A program made the translations under genes and the position numbers. Below, piece by piece: positions 40,434 through 48,799 of a stretch of 64,000 bases of DNA. Origin of the DNA: Streptomyces sp. NBC_01446 (GTDB lineage: Bacteria; Actinomycetota; Actinomycetes; Streptomycetales; Streptomycetaceae); NCBI RefSeq assembly GCF_026340095.1, contig NZ_JAPEPO010000001.1, positions 6,224,001 through 6,288,000 of the forward strand, written 5' to 3'. The notes beneath the pieces were generated by a model. That model searched no databases, was not told where the DNA came from, and saw nothing but the letters and a program-made list of their open reading frames with translations. Within the stretch, counting starts at the first letter, position 1; each line of letters starts with the position of its first letter.

Positions 40434-41327
40434 TCACTTCACCGCAGTGAAGTCCCGTGCGCCGATGAACTCGGGCCGCCGCACCGGAGCCGCGAACGGC
40501 TCCACCGCGGCGTTCTCCACGCTGTTGAACACGATGAAGACGTTCGAGCGCGGGTACGGGGTGATGTTGTCCCCGGAGCCGTGCATGGCGTTGCAGTCGA
40601 ACCACGTCGCCGAGCCCGCGCTGCCCGTGAACAGGCGGATGCCGTGCCGGTCGGCGAACTTGGTCAGCGCCTCGTCCGACGGCGTGCCCGCGTCCTGCAT
40701 CTGGAGGGACTTCTTGTAGTTGTCCCGCGGCGTCTCGCCCGCGCAGCCCAGGAACGTCCTGTGCGACCCCGGCATGATCATCAAGCCGCCGTTGGTGTCG
40801 TAGTTCTCGGTCAGCGCGATCGAGACGGACACGGTCCGCATATTCGGCAGGCCGTCCTCCGCGTGCCAGGTCTCGAAGTCCGAGTGCCAGTAGAAGCCAC
40901 TCGCCCCGAAGCCCGGCTTCACATTGATCCGCGACTGGTGGACGTACACGTCCGAGCCGAGGATCTGCCGTGCCCGGCCCACGACCCGCTCGTCGTGCAC
41001 CAGTTTCGCGAACACCTCGCTGATCCTGTGGACCTCGAAGACGGACCGCACGTCCTGCGAGGTGGGCTCGACGACGGAACGCTCGTCGGCCTTGACTGCC
41101 GGATCCGTGATCAGCCGGTTCAACTCGGCCTGGTACGTGCCGATCTCGTCTGGACCGATCAGCTCCTCGATCGCGAGGAAGCCGTCCCGCTCGAAGCCCT
41201 CGAGGTCCGACTGGCGGATCGGACCGCGCGCGCCCGGCGGAGACCAGACGACGGGGTCGACGCGGGGCGTCGCCACCTCGGAGACGCCGCGGGTCGGGTA
41301 GAGGTCGGTACGTGTCACCGTGCTCAT
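40434..41327 (-). CDS. ectD: ectoine hydroxylase
   Basis: 297 residues, non-haem Fe(II)/2-oxoglutarate dioxygenase converting ectoine to 5-hydroxyectoine. Iron ligands: His and Asp in FYWHSDFETWHAEDGLPN and the second His in CNAMHGSGDN. QSRINVKPGFGASGFYWHSD is the EctD signature region. Final gene of ectABCD, 5 bp after ectC. Start 41327 (MSTVTRTD); the reading further upstream overlaps ectC and is not family-like. A strong terminator follows. Confidence 0.95.
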   Translation of the reverse strand: MSTVTRTDLYPTRGVSEVATPRVDPVVWSPPGARGPIRQSDLEGFERDGFLAIEELIGPDEIGTYQAELNRLITDPAVKADERSVVEPTSQDVRSVFEVHRISEVFAKLVHDERVVGRARQILGSDVYVHQSRINVKPGFGASGFYWHSDFETWHAEDGLPNMRTVSVSIALTENYDTNGGLMIMPGSHRTFLGCAGETPRDNYKKSLQMQDAGTPSDEALTKFADRHGIRLFTGSAGSATWFDCNAMHGSGDNITPYPRSNVFIVFNSVENAAVEPFAAPVRRPEFIGARDFTAVK

Positions 41328-41332
41328 AAGGG

Positions 41333-41731
41333 TCAGGCCTCCTCGGTCAGCAGCGGGTAGACGCCGTTCTCGTCGTGGTCCTCCCGTCCGGTCACGGGAG
41401 GGTTGAACACGCACACGCAGCGGAAGTCGGTCTTGGGGCGCAGGGTGTGGCGCTCATGGCCGTTCAGGAGGTACATCGTGCCCGGCTCGATCCAGTGCTT
41501 CTCGCCGGTCTCCTTGTTGGTGAGCTCGGCCTCGCCCTCGACGCACAGCACGGCCTCGATGTGGTTGGCGTACCACATGTCGGTCTCCGTGCCCGCGTAG
41601 AGGATCGTCTCGTGCAGTGAGAAGCCGACCTTCTCCTTGGCAAGGACGATGCGCTTGCTCTCCCAGGTGCCGGTCGCCGACTTCACATGCCGGTCGGTGT
41701 TCTCGATCTCCTTGAACGAACGGACGATCAC
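41333..41731 (-). CDS. ectC: L-ectoine synthase
   Basis: 132 residues, cupin. Cyclises N-gamma-acetyl-diaminobutyrate to ectoine. IVLAKEKVGFSLHETILYAG, MWYANHIEAVLCVEGEAELT (cupin metal-site region with Tyr and His), GTMYLLNGHERHTLRP. GTG start at 41731. Third gene of the ect operon, 60 bp after ectB and 5 bp before ectD. Confidence 0.95.
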   Translation of the reverse strand: MIVRSFKEIENTDRHVKSATGTWESKRIVLAKEKVGFSLHETILYAGTETDMWYANHIEAVLCVEGEAELTNKETGEKHWIEPGTMYLLNGHERHTLRPKTDFRCVCVFNPPVTGREDHDENGVYPLLTEEA

Positions 41732-41791
41732 GGTGAGTTGCTGCCTTTCTCTTCTACGTGGTGAGGGGGCGCCTGCCCGCTTGAGCGGAAG

Positions 41792-43063
41792 TCAGGCGGT
41801 CTCGCGCACGGCCCGGGTGAGCGTGCGCAGTCCCTCTTCCAGCTCCTCGGGCGTGATCGTCAGCGCCGGAAGCAGCTTGACGACCTCGCTCTCGGGGCCG
41901 GAGGTCTCGATGAGCAGACCGAGCTCGAAGGCGCGCTTGGCGACCTTGTTCGCCCGGTCCTTGTCGCGGAATTCCAGGCCCCACACCAGGCCGCGCCCGC
42001 GGTACTCGACGGTGGCGTCGCGGAACTCGTCGCGAAGAGCGCCGAGGGCCTCCTCGATCTGCTGGCCGCGGGCGAGCGTCTGCTTCTCCATGGCGGGGCC
42101 GTCGGTCCAGTACGCCTCAAGGGCGGCGGCGGCCGTCACGAACGCGGGGTTGTTGCCGCGGAACGTGCCGTTGTGCTCGCCCGGCTCCCAGACGTCGAGC
42201 TCCGGCTTGAACAGGCACAGGGACATGGGGAGCCCGTACCCGCTGATGGACTTCGAAACAGTGACGATGTCCGGTGTGATGCCCGCCTCCTCGAAGGAGA
42301 AGAACGCACCGGTGCGGCCGCAGCCCATCTGGATGTCGTCGACGATCAGGAGCATGTCCCAGCGCTCGCAGACATCGGCCAGCTTGCGCAGCCACTCCGC
42401 GCGGGCGACGTTGATGCCGCCCTCGCCCTGCACCGTCTCGACGATCACGGCGGCGGGCGTGTTCAGACCCGAGCCGGAGTCCTCCAGGAGGCGCTCGAAC
42501 CAGATGAAGTCCGGTGTCTGTCCGTCGAGGTAGTTGTCGAACGGCATCGGGGTGCCGTGCACCAGGGGGATGCCGGCGCCCGCGCGCTTGAAGGCGTTGC
42601 CGGTCACCGCGAGGGAGCCGAGCGACATGCCGTGGAAGGCGTTCGTGAACGACACGATCGACTCGCGGCCCTTGACCTTGCGGGCCAGCTTCAGCGCCGA
42701 CTCGACGGCGTTGGTGCCCGTCGGGCCCGGGAACATGACCTTGTACGGCAGGTCACGCGGGCGCAGGATGATGTTCTGGAACGACTCCAGGAAGGCGCGC
42801 TTCGCCGTCGTCGACATGTCGAGCCCGTGCGTGACGCCGTCCCGCTCCAGGTAGTCGATCAGGGCGCGTTTGAGGACCGGGTTGTTGTGCCCGTAGTTGA
42901 GCGATCCCGCGCCCGCGAAGAAGTCGAGGTACTCGTGCCCGTCCTCGTCGAACATGCGGCTGCCCTGCGCCCGGTCGAAGACGGTGGGCCAACCGCGGCA
43001 GTAGCTGCGCACCTCCGACTCAAGGGTCTCGAAGACGCTCAGGTCCGGCTGGGTGATGGTCAC
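41792..43063 (-). CDS. ectB: diaminobutyrate-2-oxoglutarate aminotransferase
   Basis: 423 residues, class III PLP aminotransferase making L-2,4-diaminobutyrate from aspartate semialdehyde. FFAGAGSLNYGHNNPVLKRA, GPTGTNAVESALKLARKVKG, FTNAFHGMSLGSLAVTGN, IVDDIQMGCGRTGAFFSFEE and PLP lysine in TVSKSISGYGLPMSLCL. Start ATG 43063. Between ectA (106-bp gap) and ectC. Confidence 0.95.
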   Translation of the reverse strand: MTITQPDLSVFETLESEVRSYCRGWPTVFDRAQGSRMFDEDGHEYLDFFAGAGSLNYGHNNPVLKRALIDYLERDGVTHGLDMSTTAKRAFLESFQNIILRPRDLPYKVMFPGPTGTNAVESALKLARKVKGRESIVSFTNAFHGMSLGSLAVTGNAFKRAGAGIPLVHGTPMPFDNYLDGQTPDFIWFERLLEDSGSGLNTPAAVIVETVQGEGGINVARAEWLRKLADVCERWDMLLIVDDIQMGCGRTGAFFSFEEAGITPDIVTVSKSISGYGLPMSLCLFKPELDVWEPGEHNGTFRGNNPAFVTAAAALEAYWTDGPAMEKQTLARGQQIEEALGALRDEFRDATVEYRGRGLVWGLEFRDKDRANKVAKRAFELGLLIETSGPESEVVKLLPALTITPEELEEGLRTLTRAVRETA

Positions 43064-43169
43064 AGCGAATCTCCTGGGAGATGGGAGTGGGGGATGGCGT
43101 GGAAGGGGTCAAGCGGTCGTGCGGTCTGCGGTCTTGCGCTGCAGACAAGCGATGGGGGTCGGTCGTGGG

Positions 43170-43685
43170 TCAGACGATCGGCCCGATGCGGTGGAGCACC
43201 TCGGGCTCGTGCCCGTCGTCCGGGAAGAGGCCCGCGTCGAACAGCACTGTCTGCGCGACCTCCGCGCCGTTGCGGCGCGCGAACGAGGCGAACAGGCGCT
43301 GCGAAGCGGTGTTGTCCGGCGAGATCGTCGTTTCGAGCACGGTCGTGGCGCGGTCGGTGGCGACCTTTGCCCAGAGCCCGTCGAGCAGTGCTCCGGCCAG
43401 ACCGCGCCCCCGGTGCGCGTGGTCGACGGCCACCTGCCACACCACGAGGGTGCGCGGGTTCTCCGGCCGGATGTACCCGGTGATGAACCCTGCGACGGAG
43501 CCGGCGGAGTCGCGCGCCACGACGGACGTGGCGGCGAAGTCCCGGCACCACAGCAGATAGCTGTACGAGGAGTTGAGGTCGAGCACCTTCGAGTCGCGGG
43601 CGATGCGCCAGATTGCGGCTCCGTCGGCCACCTCGGGCCGGTCGATCCGCAGGCTCTCGGGCATTTCCAGGAATTGCGCGGTCAT
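43170..43685 (-). CDS. ectA: L-2,4-diaminobutyrate acetyltransferase
   Basis: 171 residues, GNAT fold. Acetylates diaminobutyrate at N4. DSKVLDLNSSYSYLLWCRDF is the EctA signature, followed by GFITGYIRPENPRTLVVWQV, the acetyl-CoA loop AHRGRGLAGALL and TISPDNTASQRLFASFARRN. First gene of ectABCD. No strong ribosome site is seen before the ATG at 43685; the leader is AT-rich (GTAAATTGAATTC). Confidence 0.95.
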   Translation of the reverse strand: MTAQFLEMPESLRIDRPEVADGAAIWRIARDSKVLDLNSSYSYLLWCRDFAATSVVARDSAGSVAGFITGYIRPENPRTLVVWQVAVDHAHRGRGLAGALLDGLWAKVATDRATTVLETTISPDNTASQRLFASFARRNGAEVAQTVLFDAGLFPDDGHEPEVLHRIGPIV

Positions 43686-43999
43686 GTGAATTCAATTTAC
43701 CGAGCAAGTTCTGGGATTGCATCGCGGGAGAGGGTTACGTAAATGCTCGCCCTGTGTTACGCGCGGGTGGGGGCGCGCACGCGAAATCTCGGAGGTATGT
43801 GACGATTTAGTCGGGATGAATTGGGCAAATCACCTCCGGTGTGGAGTGCGTCACAAGCGCAAAACTCGCGCGAGACGCGTCCGGAATACGCCATTTCCCC
43901 TTGTTGAAATCTTAGTGTTTACGTCCCCGGAAAGCGGGCAGAAGAATATGGGAAGCTGTGCTGAGAAATGTGCGAGAATTGACTCGGAAAGCAAAAGAA
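43686..43999 (-). promoter_or_regulatory. ect operon upstream region
   Basis: About 310 bp of non-coding DNA, markedly less GC-rich than the genes. It contains the palindrome TTACGTAA at 43735-43742 within GTTACGTAAA, and a second GTTAC at 43756-43760, 22 bp (two turns) from the GTTAC at 43734. These lie about 50-75 bp before ectA and are candidate operator elements for osmotic or stress control. No gene is seen. Confidence 0.4.
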
Positions 44000-44029
44000 G
44001 ACGCCACCCCCATTGAAGGGGGCGGCGTC
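44000..44029 (-). terminator. intrinsic terminator of the aminotransferase gene
   Basis: 12-bp stem with one mismatch, GACGCCACCCCC (44000-44011) / GGGGGCGGCGTC (44018-44029), loop ATTGAA. On the minus strand it follows the aminotransferase stop by 33 bp and is followed by TTCTTTTGCTTT, a proper U tract. Confidence 0.8.
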
Positions 44030-44062
44030 TCACTTTGTGAAGTCGCGGGACTACAGGGGTTA

Positions 44063-45202
44063 CTACACCCAGGCCGCGGCGACGGCCCTGCGCGCACCCT
44101 CCAGGTCCACCGGCGCGCCGGTCCCCTCCATCTCGGCGAGCGCACCGCCGAGGGCCGCGAGCGAGGACTGCACGACGCCCCGGGTGGCCTGCGGGCCGTA
44201 ATGGTTGACGCGGATCATCTCCTTGGCGAGTGCCCCGCCCCCGGCCACCAGCGGCAGCACCGGGTCCACCGCCAGCGCCCGCGCGACCAGCTCCGAGGCG
44301 TCGATCCCCGCCGGGGCGCGCAGCGTCGTCGCCACCGGCGCCGCGTCCCGCGCCTCGTACACGTACGGCTCGATGCCGCCACCCAGCGCGAGTGCGCCCG
44401 CCCGCGTGGCCGCGGCCGCGCGGGCGTGACGGGCCATCAGGGCGTCGAGGCCCTCCGCCTCGATGCGCTCGACGCAAGCCTCCAGGGCGAGCATCTCCAG
44501 CTGGGCCGGCGCGTGCAGCAGCGCCTTGCGCTCGCCGTCGATCCAGCGGTGCTTCCAGTCGAGCAGGGACAGGTAGGAGTGGCGCGGCGCCTGCGGGTTG
44601 GACTCCATCCGCTCCCACGCCCGCGCGCTGACGGACACCGCGGAGACGCCCGCCGGACCGCCCATGGCCTTTTGCGCGCCGATCACGCACAGGTCCACGC
44701 CCCAGGCGTCGGGAAGGACCGGCTCGGCGGCGATCGACGCGACCGCGTCCAGGTAGAACAGCGCGCCGTGCTCCCGCACCACCTCGCCGATCTCGGCGAC
44801 CGGGTTCGTGTTGCCCGTCGCGGCCTCCGCGTGCACGAGCGAGACGAAGTCGGTCTCGGGGTGCTCGGCGAGCGCGTCGCGCACCTGCTCGGCCGTCACG
44901 GCGGTGTGGAAGGGGACCGCCAGGTCGTACACCCTCGCCCCGCTGTCCCGCAGCCAGTCGCCGAAGGTCTGGCCGTAGGGGCCCGTGACGATGTTCAGGG
45001 CCACGGTGCCGGGGCGGGCGGTGCCGCGGATCGCGCCCTCGAGGGGAAGCAGCGCCTCGCCCTGCATGATCACGACGTCCTGCGAGGTGTCGAGCAGCCC
45101 GGCCACGCGCCGCTCGATGGAGGCGAAGTGCTCGGCGCTCAGGGGGGCCAGGTCAAGAAAAGGGTGGGTCACGATCGTGCTCTCTTCGCTCTCTTCGCTC
45201 AC
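44063..45202 (-). CDS. class V aminotransferase (alanine/serine-glyoxylate type)
   Basis: 379 residues. PLP fold I: MQGEALLPLEGAIRGTARPG, SLVHAEAATGNTNPVAEIGE, ALFYLDAVASIAAEPVLPDA (Asp that binds the pyridine N), PLP lysine in CVIGAQKAMGGPAGV and the C-terminal RVNHYGPQATRGVV. Likely transaminates alanine or serine with glyoxylate, or is an aspartate aminotransferase-like relative; substrate not determinable. Start uncertain: GTG 45202 includes a repeated SEESEES tail from two copies of AGCGAAGAG, while GTG 45172 (VTHPFLDL) has that purine-rich repeat as its ribosome site. Confidence 0.87.
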   Translation of the reverse strand: MSEESEESTIVTHPFLDLAPLSAEHFASIERRVAGLLDTSQDVVIMQGEALLPLEGAIRGTARPGTVALNIVTGPYGQTFGDWLRDSGARVYDLAVPFHTAVTAEQVRDALAEHPETDFVSLVHAEAATGNTNPVAEIGEVVREHGALFYLDAVASIAAEPVLPDAWGVDLCVIGAQKAMGGPAGVSAVSVSARAWERMESNPQAPRHSYLSLLDWKHRWIDGERKALLHAPAQLEMLALEACVERIEAEGLDALMARHARAAAATRAGALALGGGIEPYVYEARDAAPVATTLRAPAGIDASELVARALAVDPVLPLVAGGGALAKEMIRVNHYGPQATRGVVQSSLAALGGALAEMEGTGAPVDLEGARRAVAAAWV

Positions 45203-45282
45203 GTCGCCCGTGATCTTCGTTCACGAGTTCGTACGGCGGGCTGCCGTTCCGAGCGTACCCACCGGCCTCATAGGCTTCTGAC

Positions 45283-46377
45283 ATGAGTGAGCGCACGGTG
45301 CTGCACGTGAAGGGGCGGGTGCTCGTCGGGCCCGACGACGTCCGGGACGAGCTGTGGGTCGTCGGCGGCCGGGTGACGTACGACCGGCCGGCCGGGCCCG
45401 GCCTCGACATCACCACCGTCGACGGGTGGGCCATGCCCGGACTCGTCGACGCGCACTGCCATGTAGGCCTGGACGCGCACGGCCCGGTGCCCGCCGACGT
45501 CGCCGAGAAGCAGGCCCTGACCGACCGCGAGGCCGGCACGCTCCTGATCCGCGACGCGGGCTCCCCCTCGGACACCCGCTGGATCGACGACCGCGAGGAC
45601 CTGCCCAGGATCATCCGGGCCGGGCGGCACATCGCCCGCACCCGCCGCTACATCCGCAACTACGCGCACGAGATCGAACCGCCCGAGCTGGTCGCCTATT
45701 TGGCCCGGGAGGCGAAGCGCGGCGACGGCTGGGTGAAGCTGGTCGGCGACTGGATCGACCGGGACGCGGGCGACCTGACCGCGTGCTGGCCCCGCGAGGA
45801 GGTCGAGGCCGCCATCGCGGAGGCGCACCGGCTCGGCGCCCGCGTCACCGCCCACTGCTTCGCCGAGGACTCGCTGCGCGACCTCGTCGAGGCGGGCATC
45901 GACTGCATCGAGCACGCGACAGGCCTCACCGAGGACACCATCCCGCTGTTCGCCGAGCGCGGCGTCGCGATCGTCCCGACCCTCGTCAACATCGCCACGT
46001 TCCCGGAGATCGCCGCGGCCGGCGAGACCAAGTTCCCCCGCTGGTCCGCCCATCTGAACCGCTTGTACGAGCGCCGCTACGACACCGTGCGAGCGGCGTA
46101 CGACGCGGGGGTTCCGGTCTACGTCGGCACCGACGCCGGCGGTTCGCTCGCGCACGGCCTGGTCGCCGGGGAGGTGGCCGAACTGCTCAAGGCCGGACTC
46201 CCGGCCGTGGACGCGCTCTCCGCGACGGCGTGGGGCGCCCGCGCCTGGCTCGGCCGCCCCGGCCTGGAGGAGGGCGCCTCGGCCGACCTCGTGGTCTACG
46301 AGTCGGACCCCCGCGCCGACGTACGGGTGCTCGCCGCGCCCCGGCGCGTGGTGCTGCGCGGCCGCATCGTGGGCTGA
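45283..46377 (+). CDS. amidohydrolase family protein
   Basis: 364 residues, metal-dependent TIM-barrel hydrolase. Metal motif HCHVGLD in MPGLVDAHCHVG, ARVTAHCFAEDSL, DCIEHATGLTED with the fourth ligand region, and VGTDAGGSLAHGLVAGEV with the catalytic Asp. Prolidase/imidazolonepropionase-like subgroup; substrate unknown. TAGGCT at 45271-45276 lies 6 bp before the ATG and there is no SD, so a leaderless transcript is likely. Divergent from the aminotransferase. Confidence 0.9.
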   Translation: MSERTVLHVKGRVLVGPDDVRDELWVVGGRVTYDRPAGPGLDITTVDGWAMPGLVDAHCHVGLDAHGPVPADVAEKQALTDREAGTLLIRDAGSPSDTRWIDDREDLPRIIRAGRHIARTRRYIRNYAHEIEPPELVAYLAREAKRGDGWVKLVGDWIDRDAGDLTACWPREEVEAAIAEAHRLGARVTAHCFAEDSLRDLVEAGIDCIEHATGLTEDTIPLFAERGVAIVPTLVNIATFPEIAAAGETKFPRWSAHLNRLYERRYDTVRAAYDAGVPVYVGTDAGGSLAHGLVAGEVAELLKAGLPAVDALSATAWGARAWLGRPGLEEGASADLVVYESDPRADVRVLAAPRRVVLRGRIVG

Positions 46378-46384
46378 ACCGGCC

Positions 46385-46430
46385 GCGGGCGGACGCGGGT
46401 TGACGGAACGTGACGCCGCGGTCCGCCCGC
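46385..46430 (+). terminator. terminator hairpin after the amidohydrolase gene
   Basis: GCGGGCGGAC (46385-46394) pairs with GTCCGCCCGC (46421-46430), extended inward by GCGG/CCGC with a one-base bulge. Confidence 0.55.
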
Positions 46431-46630
46431 TCGTTGCACACCACTCGTGCGCGCCCGCGCGGCCACCGGCGTGTTCGACACGCGCCGGTCGACCGGGTGA
46501 CAGCAGAGGGGCAGTAGAGGGAAAACAGAGGAACAGGCGAACATTCGAGCTCAAAGATTCGAAGATCAGCTCGGAAACCTCACTTTGGAGTGAACTCACG
46601 TCAGGTTGCTGCCCGTTCACTCTCGGTGCG

Positions 46631-46658
46631 TAAAGATTCCCTCCATCGAGGCCGACGG
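46631..46658 (+). promoter_or_regulatory. possible sigma-WhiG type promoter
   Basis: TAAA at 46631-46634, 16-nt spacer, GCCGACGG at 46651-46658. The sporulation sigma factor WhiG recognises TAAA-N15-GCCGATAA, so this is a partial match with a spacer one base long. It lies 74 bp upstream of the LAETG protein start. The rest of the 46431-46731 gap is relatively AT-rich and shows no gene. Confidence 0.3.
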
Positions 46659-46731
46659 CGCACGCCCAGCGATGTCCCCCATGGCGGGGCGGGGCCGACG
46701 GCTCCATTTCTCTTGTGGGGGTCCCATCAGC

Positions 46732-47664
46732 ATGCCCAGCACCACCTTCCGCACGCCCGGACGCCGCCTCGCCGTGTCAGCCGCCGCCACGGCCCTGGCC
46801 GCCGCCCCGGCGCTGCTCGCGACCGCGGGCACCGCGCACGCGACGGGCGGACACGGCGGCAGGTCCAGCGCCGTCGTCCTGCGCACCGACCTGGATGTCT
46901 CCCTGCTCAACAAGACCGTGAACGTCCCGCTCACGGCCACGCTCAACGAGGTGCAGGCCCCCGCCAGTGCCCAGGAGACCGCCCTCACCGTCAAGCTGGA
47001 CGGTGTCAACGGCGGGCAGCCGTTCAGCGTCCTGCGGGCGGACGTGGCCACGGCGAAGGCCACCGTCGGCGACCACAAGGCGGAGGGGTACAGCAACCTC
47101 GCCCACGCCAAGGTCCACATCCCGGGCCTGCCGCTGCTCTCGCTCATCGAGGTCGGCCAGGTCACGTCGAAAGCGGTCTGCGAGACGGGCAAGCGGCCCG
47201 TCGCCGAGTCGAACGTCCTGGGCGGCGTCACGGTCCTCGGCAAGAAGGTGACCCTCTCGGCGGGAGGCACTACTGAGGTGAAGGTTCCGGGTGTGGGCGA
47301 GGTCCGGCTCGACCTCTCGAAGACGCACACCACATCCCGTACGGCCGCTGCCTCGGCGCTCGAACTGAAGGTGTCCGTCAACCCGCTCAAGCTGAACGTG
47401 GCGGAGGTGGAGGGCACGGTGACCCTCGCGGGCGCGACCTGCGAGACGCCCAAGGCGGCGCCCGCGCAGAAGCCCCCGGCCAAGCCGGCCGACGACGTGA
47501 AGCCGCAGGGCGGCGCCGCCGAGCCGATCGCCAAGCCCGCCGCCAAGGCGGACCTCGCGGAGACCGGGGGGAACTCGATGACGCCGTACATTGCGGGCGG
47601 TGCCATCGTGCTGCTGGTCGCCGGTGGCGGAGCTGTCGCCGTCGCCCGGCGCGGGCGCTCCTGA
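46732..47664 (+). CDS. LAETG-anchored cell-wall protein (SCO1860-like family)
   Basis: 310 residues. Signal peptide (RRLAVSAAATALAAAPALLA, cleavage near AHA). Secreted beta-rich body with conserved Cys in SKAVCETGKRPVAES and GATCETPKAA. A Pro/Lys/Ala linker leads to the sortase motif LAETG at 275-279, then a hydrophobic helix and basic tail RRGRS: a complete cell-wall sorting signal for class E sortase. Streptomyces uses LAXTG for chaplins and similar surface proteins. I recall this family by the name SCO1860; its role is unknown. The start at 46732 (MPSTTFRTPG) is chosen because it puts the signal peptide at the N-terminus. Confidence 0.88.
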   Translation: MPSTTFRTPGRRLAVSAAATALAAAPALLATAGTAHATGGHGGRSSAVVLRTDLDVSLLNKTVNVPLTATLNEVQAPASAQETALTVKLDGVNGGQPFSVLRADVATAKATVGDHKAEGYSNLAHAKVHIPGLPLLSLIEVGQVTSKAVCETGKRPVAESNVLGGVTVLGKKVTLSAGGTTEVKVPGVGEVRLDLSKTHTTSRTAAASALELKVSVNPLKLNVAEVEGTVTLAGATCETPKAAPAQKPPAKPADDVKPQGGAAEPIAKPAAKADLAETGGNSMTPYIAGGAIVLLVAGGGAVAVARRGRS

Positions 47665-47694
47665 CCCGAGGGCCCGAGGGGGGACCGGAGGGGA

Positions 47695-47731
47695 GCGGGT
47701 GGGCGGGAGTCGGGGACTCCCGTCCACCCGC
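47695..47731. terminator. bidirectional terminator hairpin
   Basis: 17-bp stem GCGGGTGGGCGGGAGTC (47695-47711) / GACTCCCGTCCACCCGC (47715-47731) with one G-U pair and loop GGG, between the convergent LAETG-protein and cobC genes. Confidence 0.85.
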
Positions 47732-47740
47732 ATGTGTCCG

Positions 47741-48799
47741 TCAGGCGCTCGTCACCGCCTGGTCGAGGGCCTGGAGGAACCGGCCCGTCGTCGCCCTGTC
47801 CCGCACCGCGAGACGCAGCCAGTCCGTGCCGAGGCCCGGGAACGTGTCGCCGCGCCGCACCGCGAAACCCCGCTCCCGCAGCCGCGCGCGCAGCGCCGCC
47901 GCCCCGAGGGCCCGCACCAGCACGAACGGACCCTCCGCGGGACCCGCCACCGACACGCCCTCAGCCGCGAACTCCGCGAGCCCCGCGACCAGATGGGCCC
48001 GGTCCGCCGCGATGCGGTGCGCCGCGTGCGCCGCCTCCGCAAGGGCGCGCGGCGACACACACGACTCGGCCGCGGCCAGCGCCGGCGTGGACACCGGCCA
48101 CAGCGGCTGGGCCCGCTCCAGTTCCGCGACGGTGTCCGGCTCCGCCAGTACGTAGCCGATCCGCAGCCCCGCCAGCCCCCACGTCTTCGTCAGGCTGCGC
48201 AGTACCACGAGCCCCGGCACGTCGCTCCGGCCCGCGAGGGCCTCCCGCTCGCCGGGGACCGCGTCCATGAACGCCTCGTCCACCACCAACACCCGCCCAG
48301 GACGGGCCAGTTGAACGATGAGCGCGGCCGGATGCAGGACCGACGTCGGGTTCGTCGGATTGCCTATCACCACGAGGTCCGCGTCCTCGGGCACAGCCGC
48401 CGGATCGAGCCGGAAGCCGTCCTCCTCGCGCAGCAGTACCCGGTCCACGGCGTGCCCCGCGTCCCGCAGCGCCGCCTCCGGCTCCGTGAACTGCGGGTGC
48501 ACGACCACCGCATGACGGACCTTCAGGGCGCGGGCGAGCAGCACGAACGCCTCCGCGGCTCCTGCCGTGAGCAGCACCCGTTCCACGGGAAGCCCGTGCC
48601 GGCGGGCCACCGCCTCGCGGGCCGCCCGCCCGTCCGGATACGCGGCGAGCCCGCCGAGCGAGTTCGCGATGTGCTCGCGCAGCCACACCGGGGGAGTGTC
48701 CGCGCGGACGTTCACCGCGAGATCCACGAGGTCCGCGCCCGTGCCGCGGACCTCCGCGTCGCCGTGGTGGCGCAGATCGTGACCGTCGTCAGTGCGCAT
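47741..48799 (-). CDS. cobC: Rv2231c-type CobC, threonine-phosphate decarboxylase-like aminotransferase
   Basis: 352 residues, PLP fold I histidinol-phosphate aminotransferase-like. LAVNVRADTPPVWLREHIAN, AAYPDGRAAREAVARRHGLP, LTAGAAEAFVLLARAL, VVIGNPTNPTSVLHP, and PLP lysine in LRSLTKTWGLAGLRIGYVLA. In cobalamin synthesis it supplies aminopropanol phosphate for the nucleotide loop. Last gene of the visible cob run; its start overlaps the cbiX end by 11 bp. Confidence 0.87.
   Translation of the reverse strand: MRTDDGHDLRHHGDAEVRGTGADLVDLAVNVRADTPPVWLREHIANSLGGLAAYPDGRAAREAVARRHGLPVERVLLTAGAAEAFVLLARALKVRHAVVVHPQFTEPEAALRDAGHAVDRVLLREEDGFRLDPAAVPEDADLVVIGNPTNPTSVLHPAALIVQLARPGRVLVVDEAFMDAVPGEREALAGRSDVPGLVVLRSLTKTWGLAGLRIGYVLAEPDTVAELERAQPLWPVSTPALAAAESCVSPRALAEAAHAAHRIAADRAHLVAGLAEFAAEGVSVAGPAEGPFVLVRALGAAALRARLRERGFAVRRGDTFPGLGTDWLRLAVRDRATTGRFLQALDQAVTSA

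Noticed and set aside
46606..46731. Longer N-terminus for the LAETG protein
   Set aside because: It would place about 40 polar residues before an obvious signal peptide.
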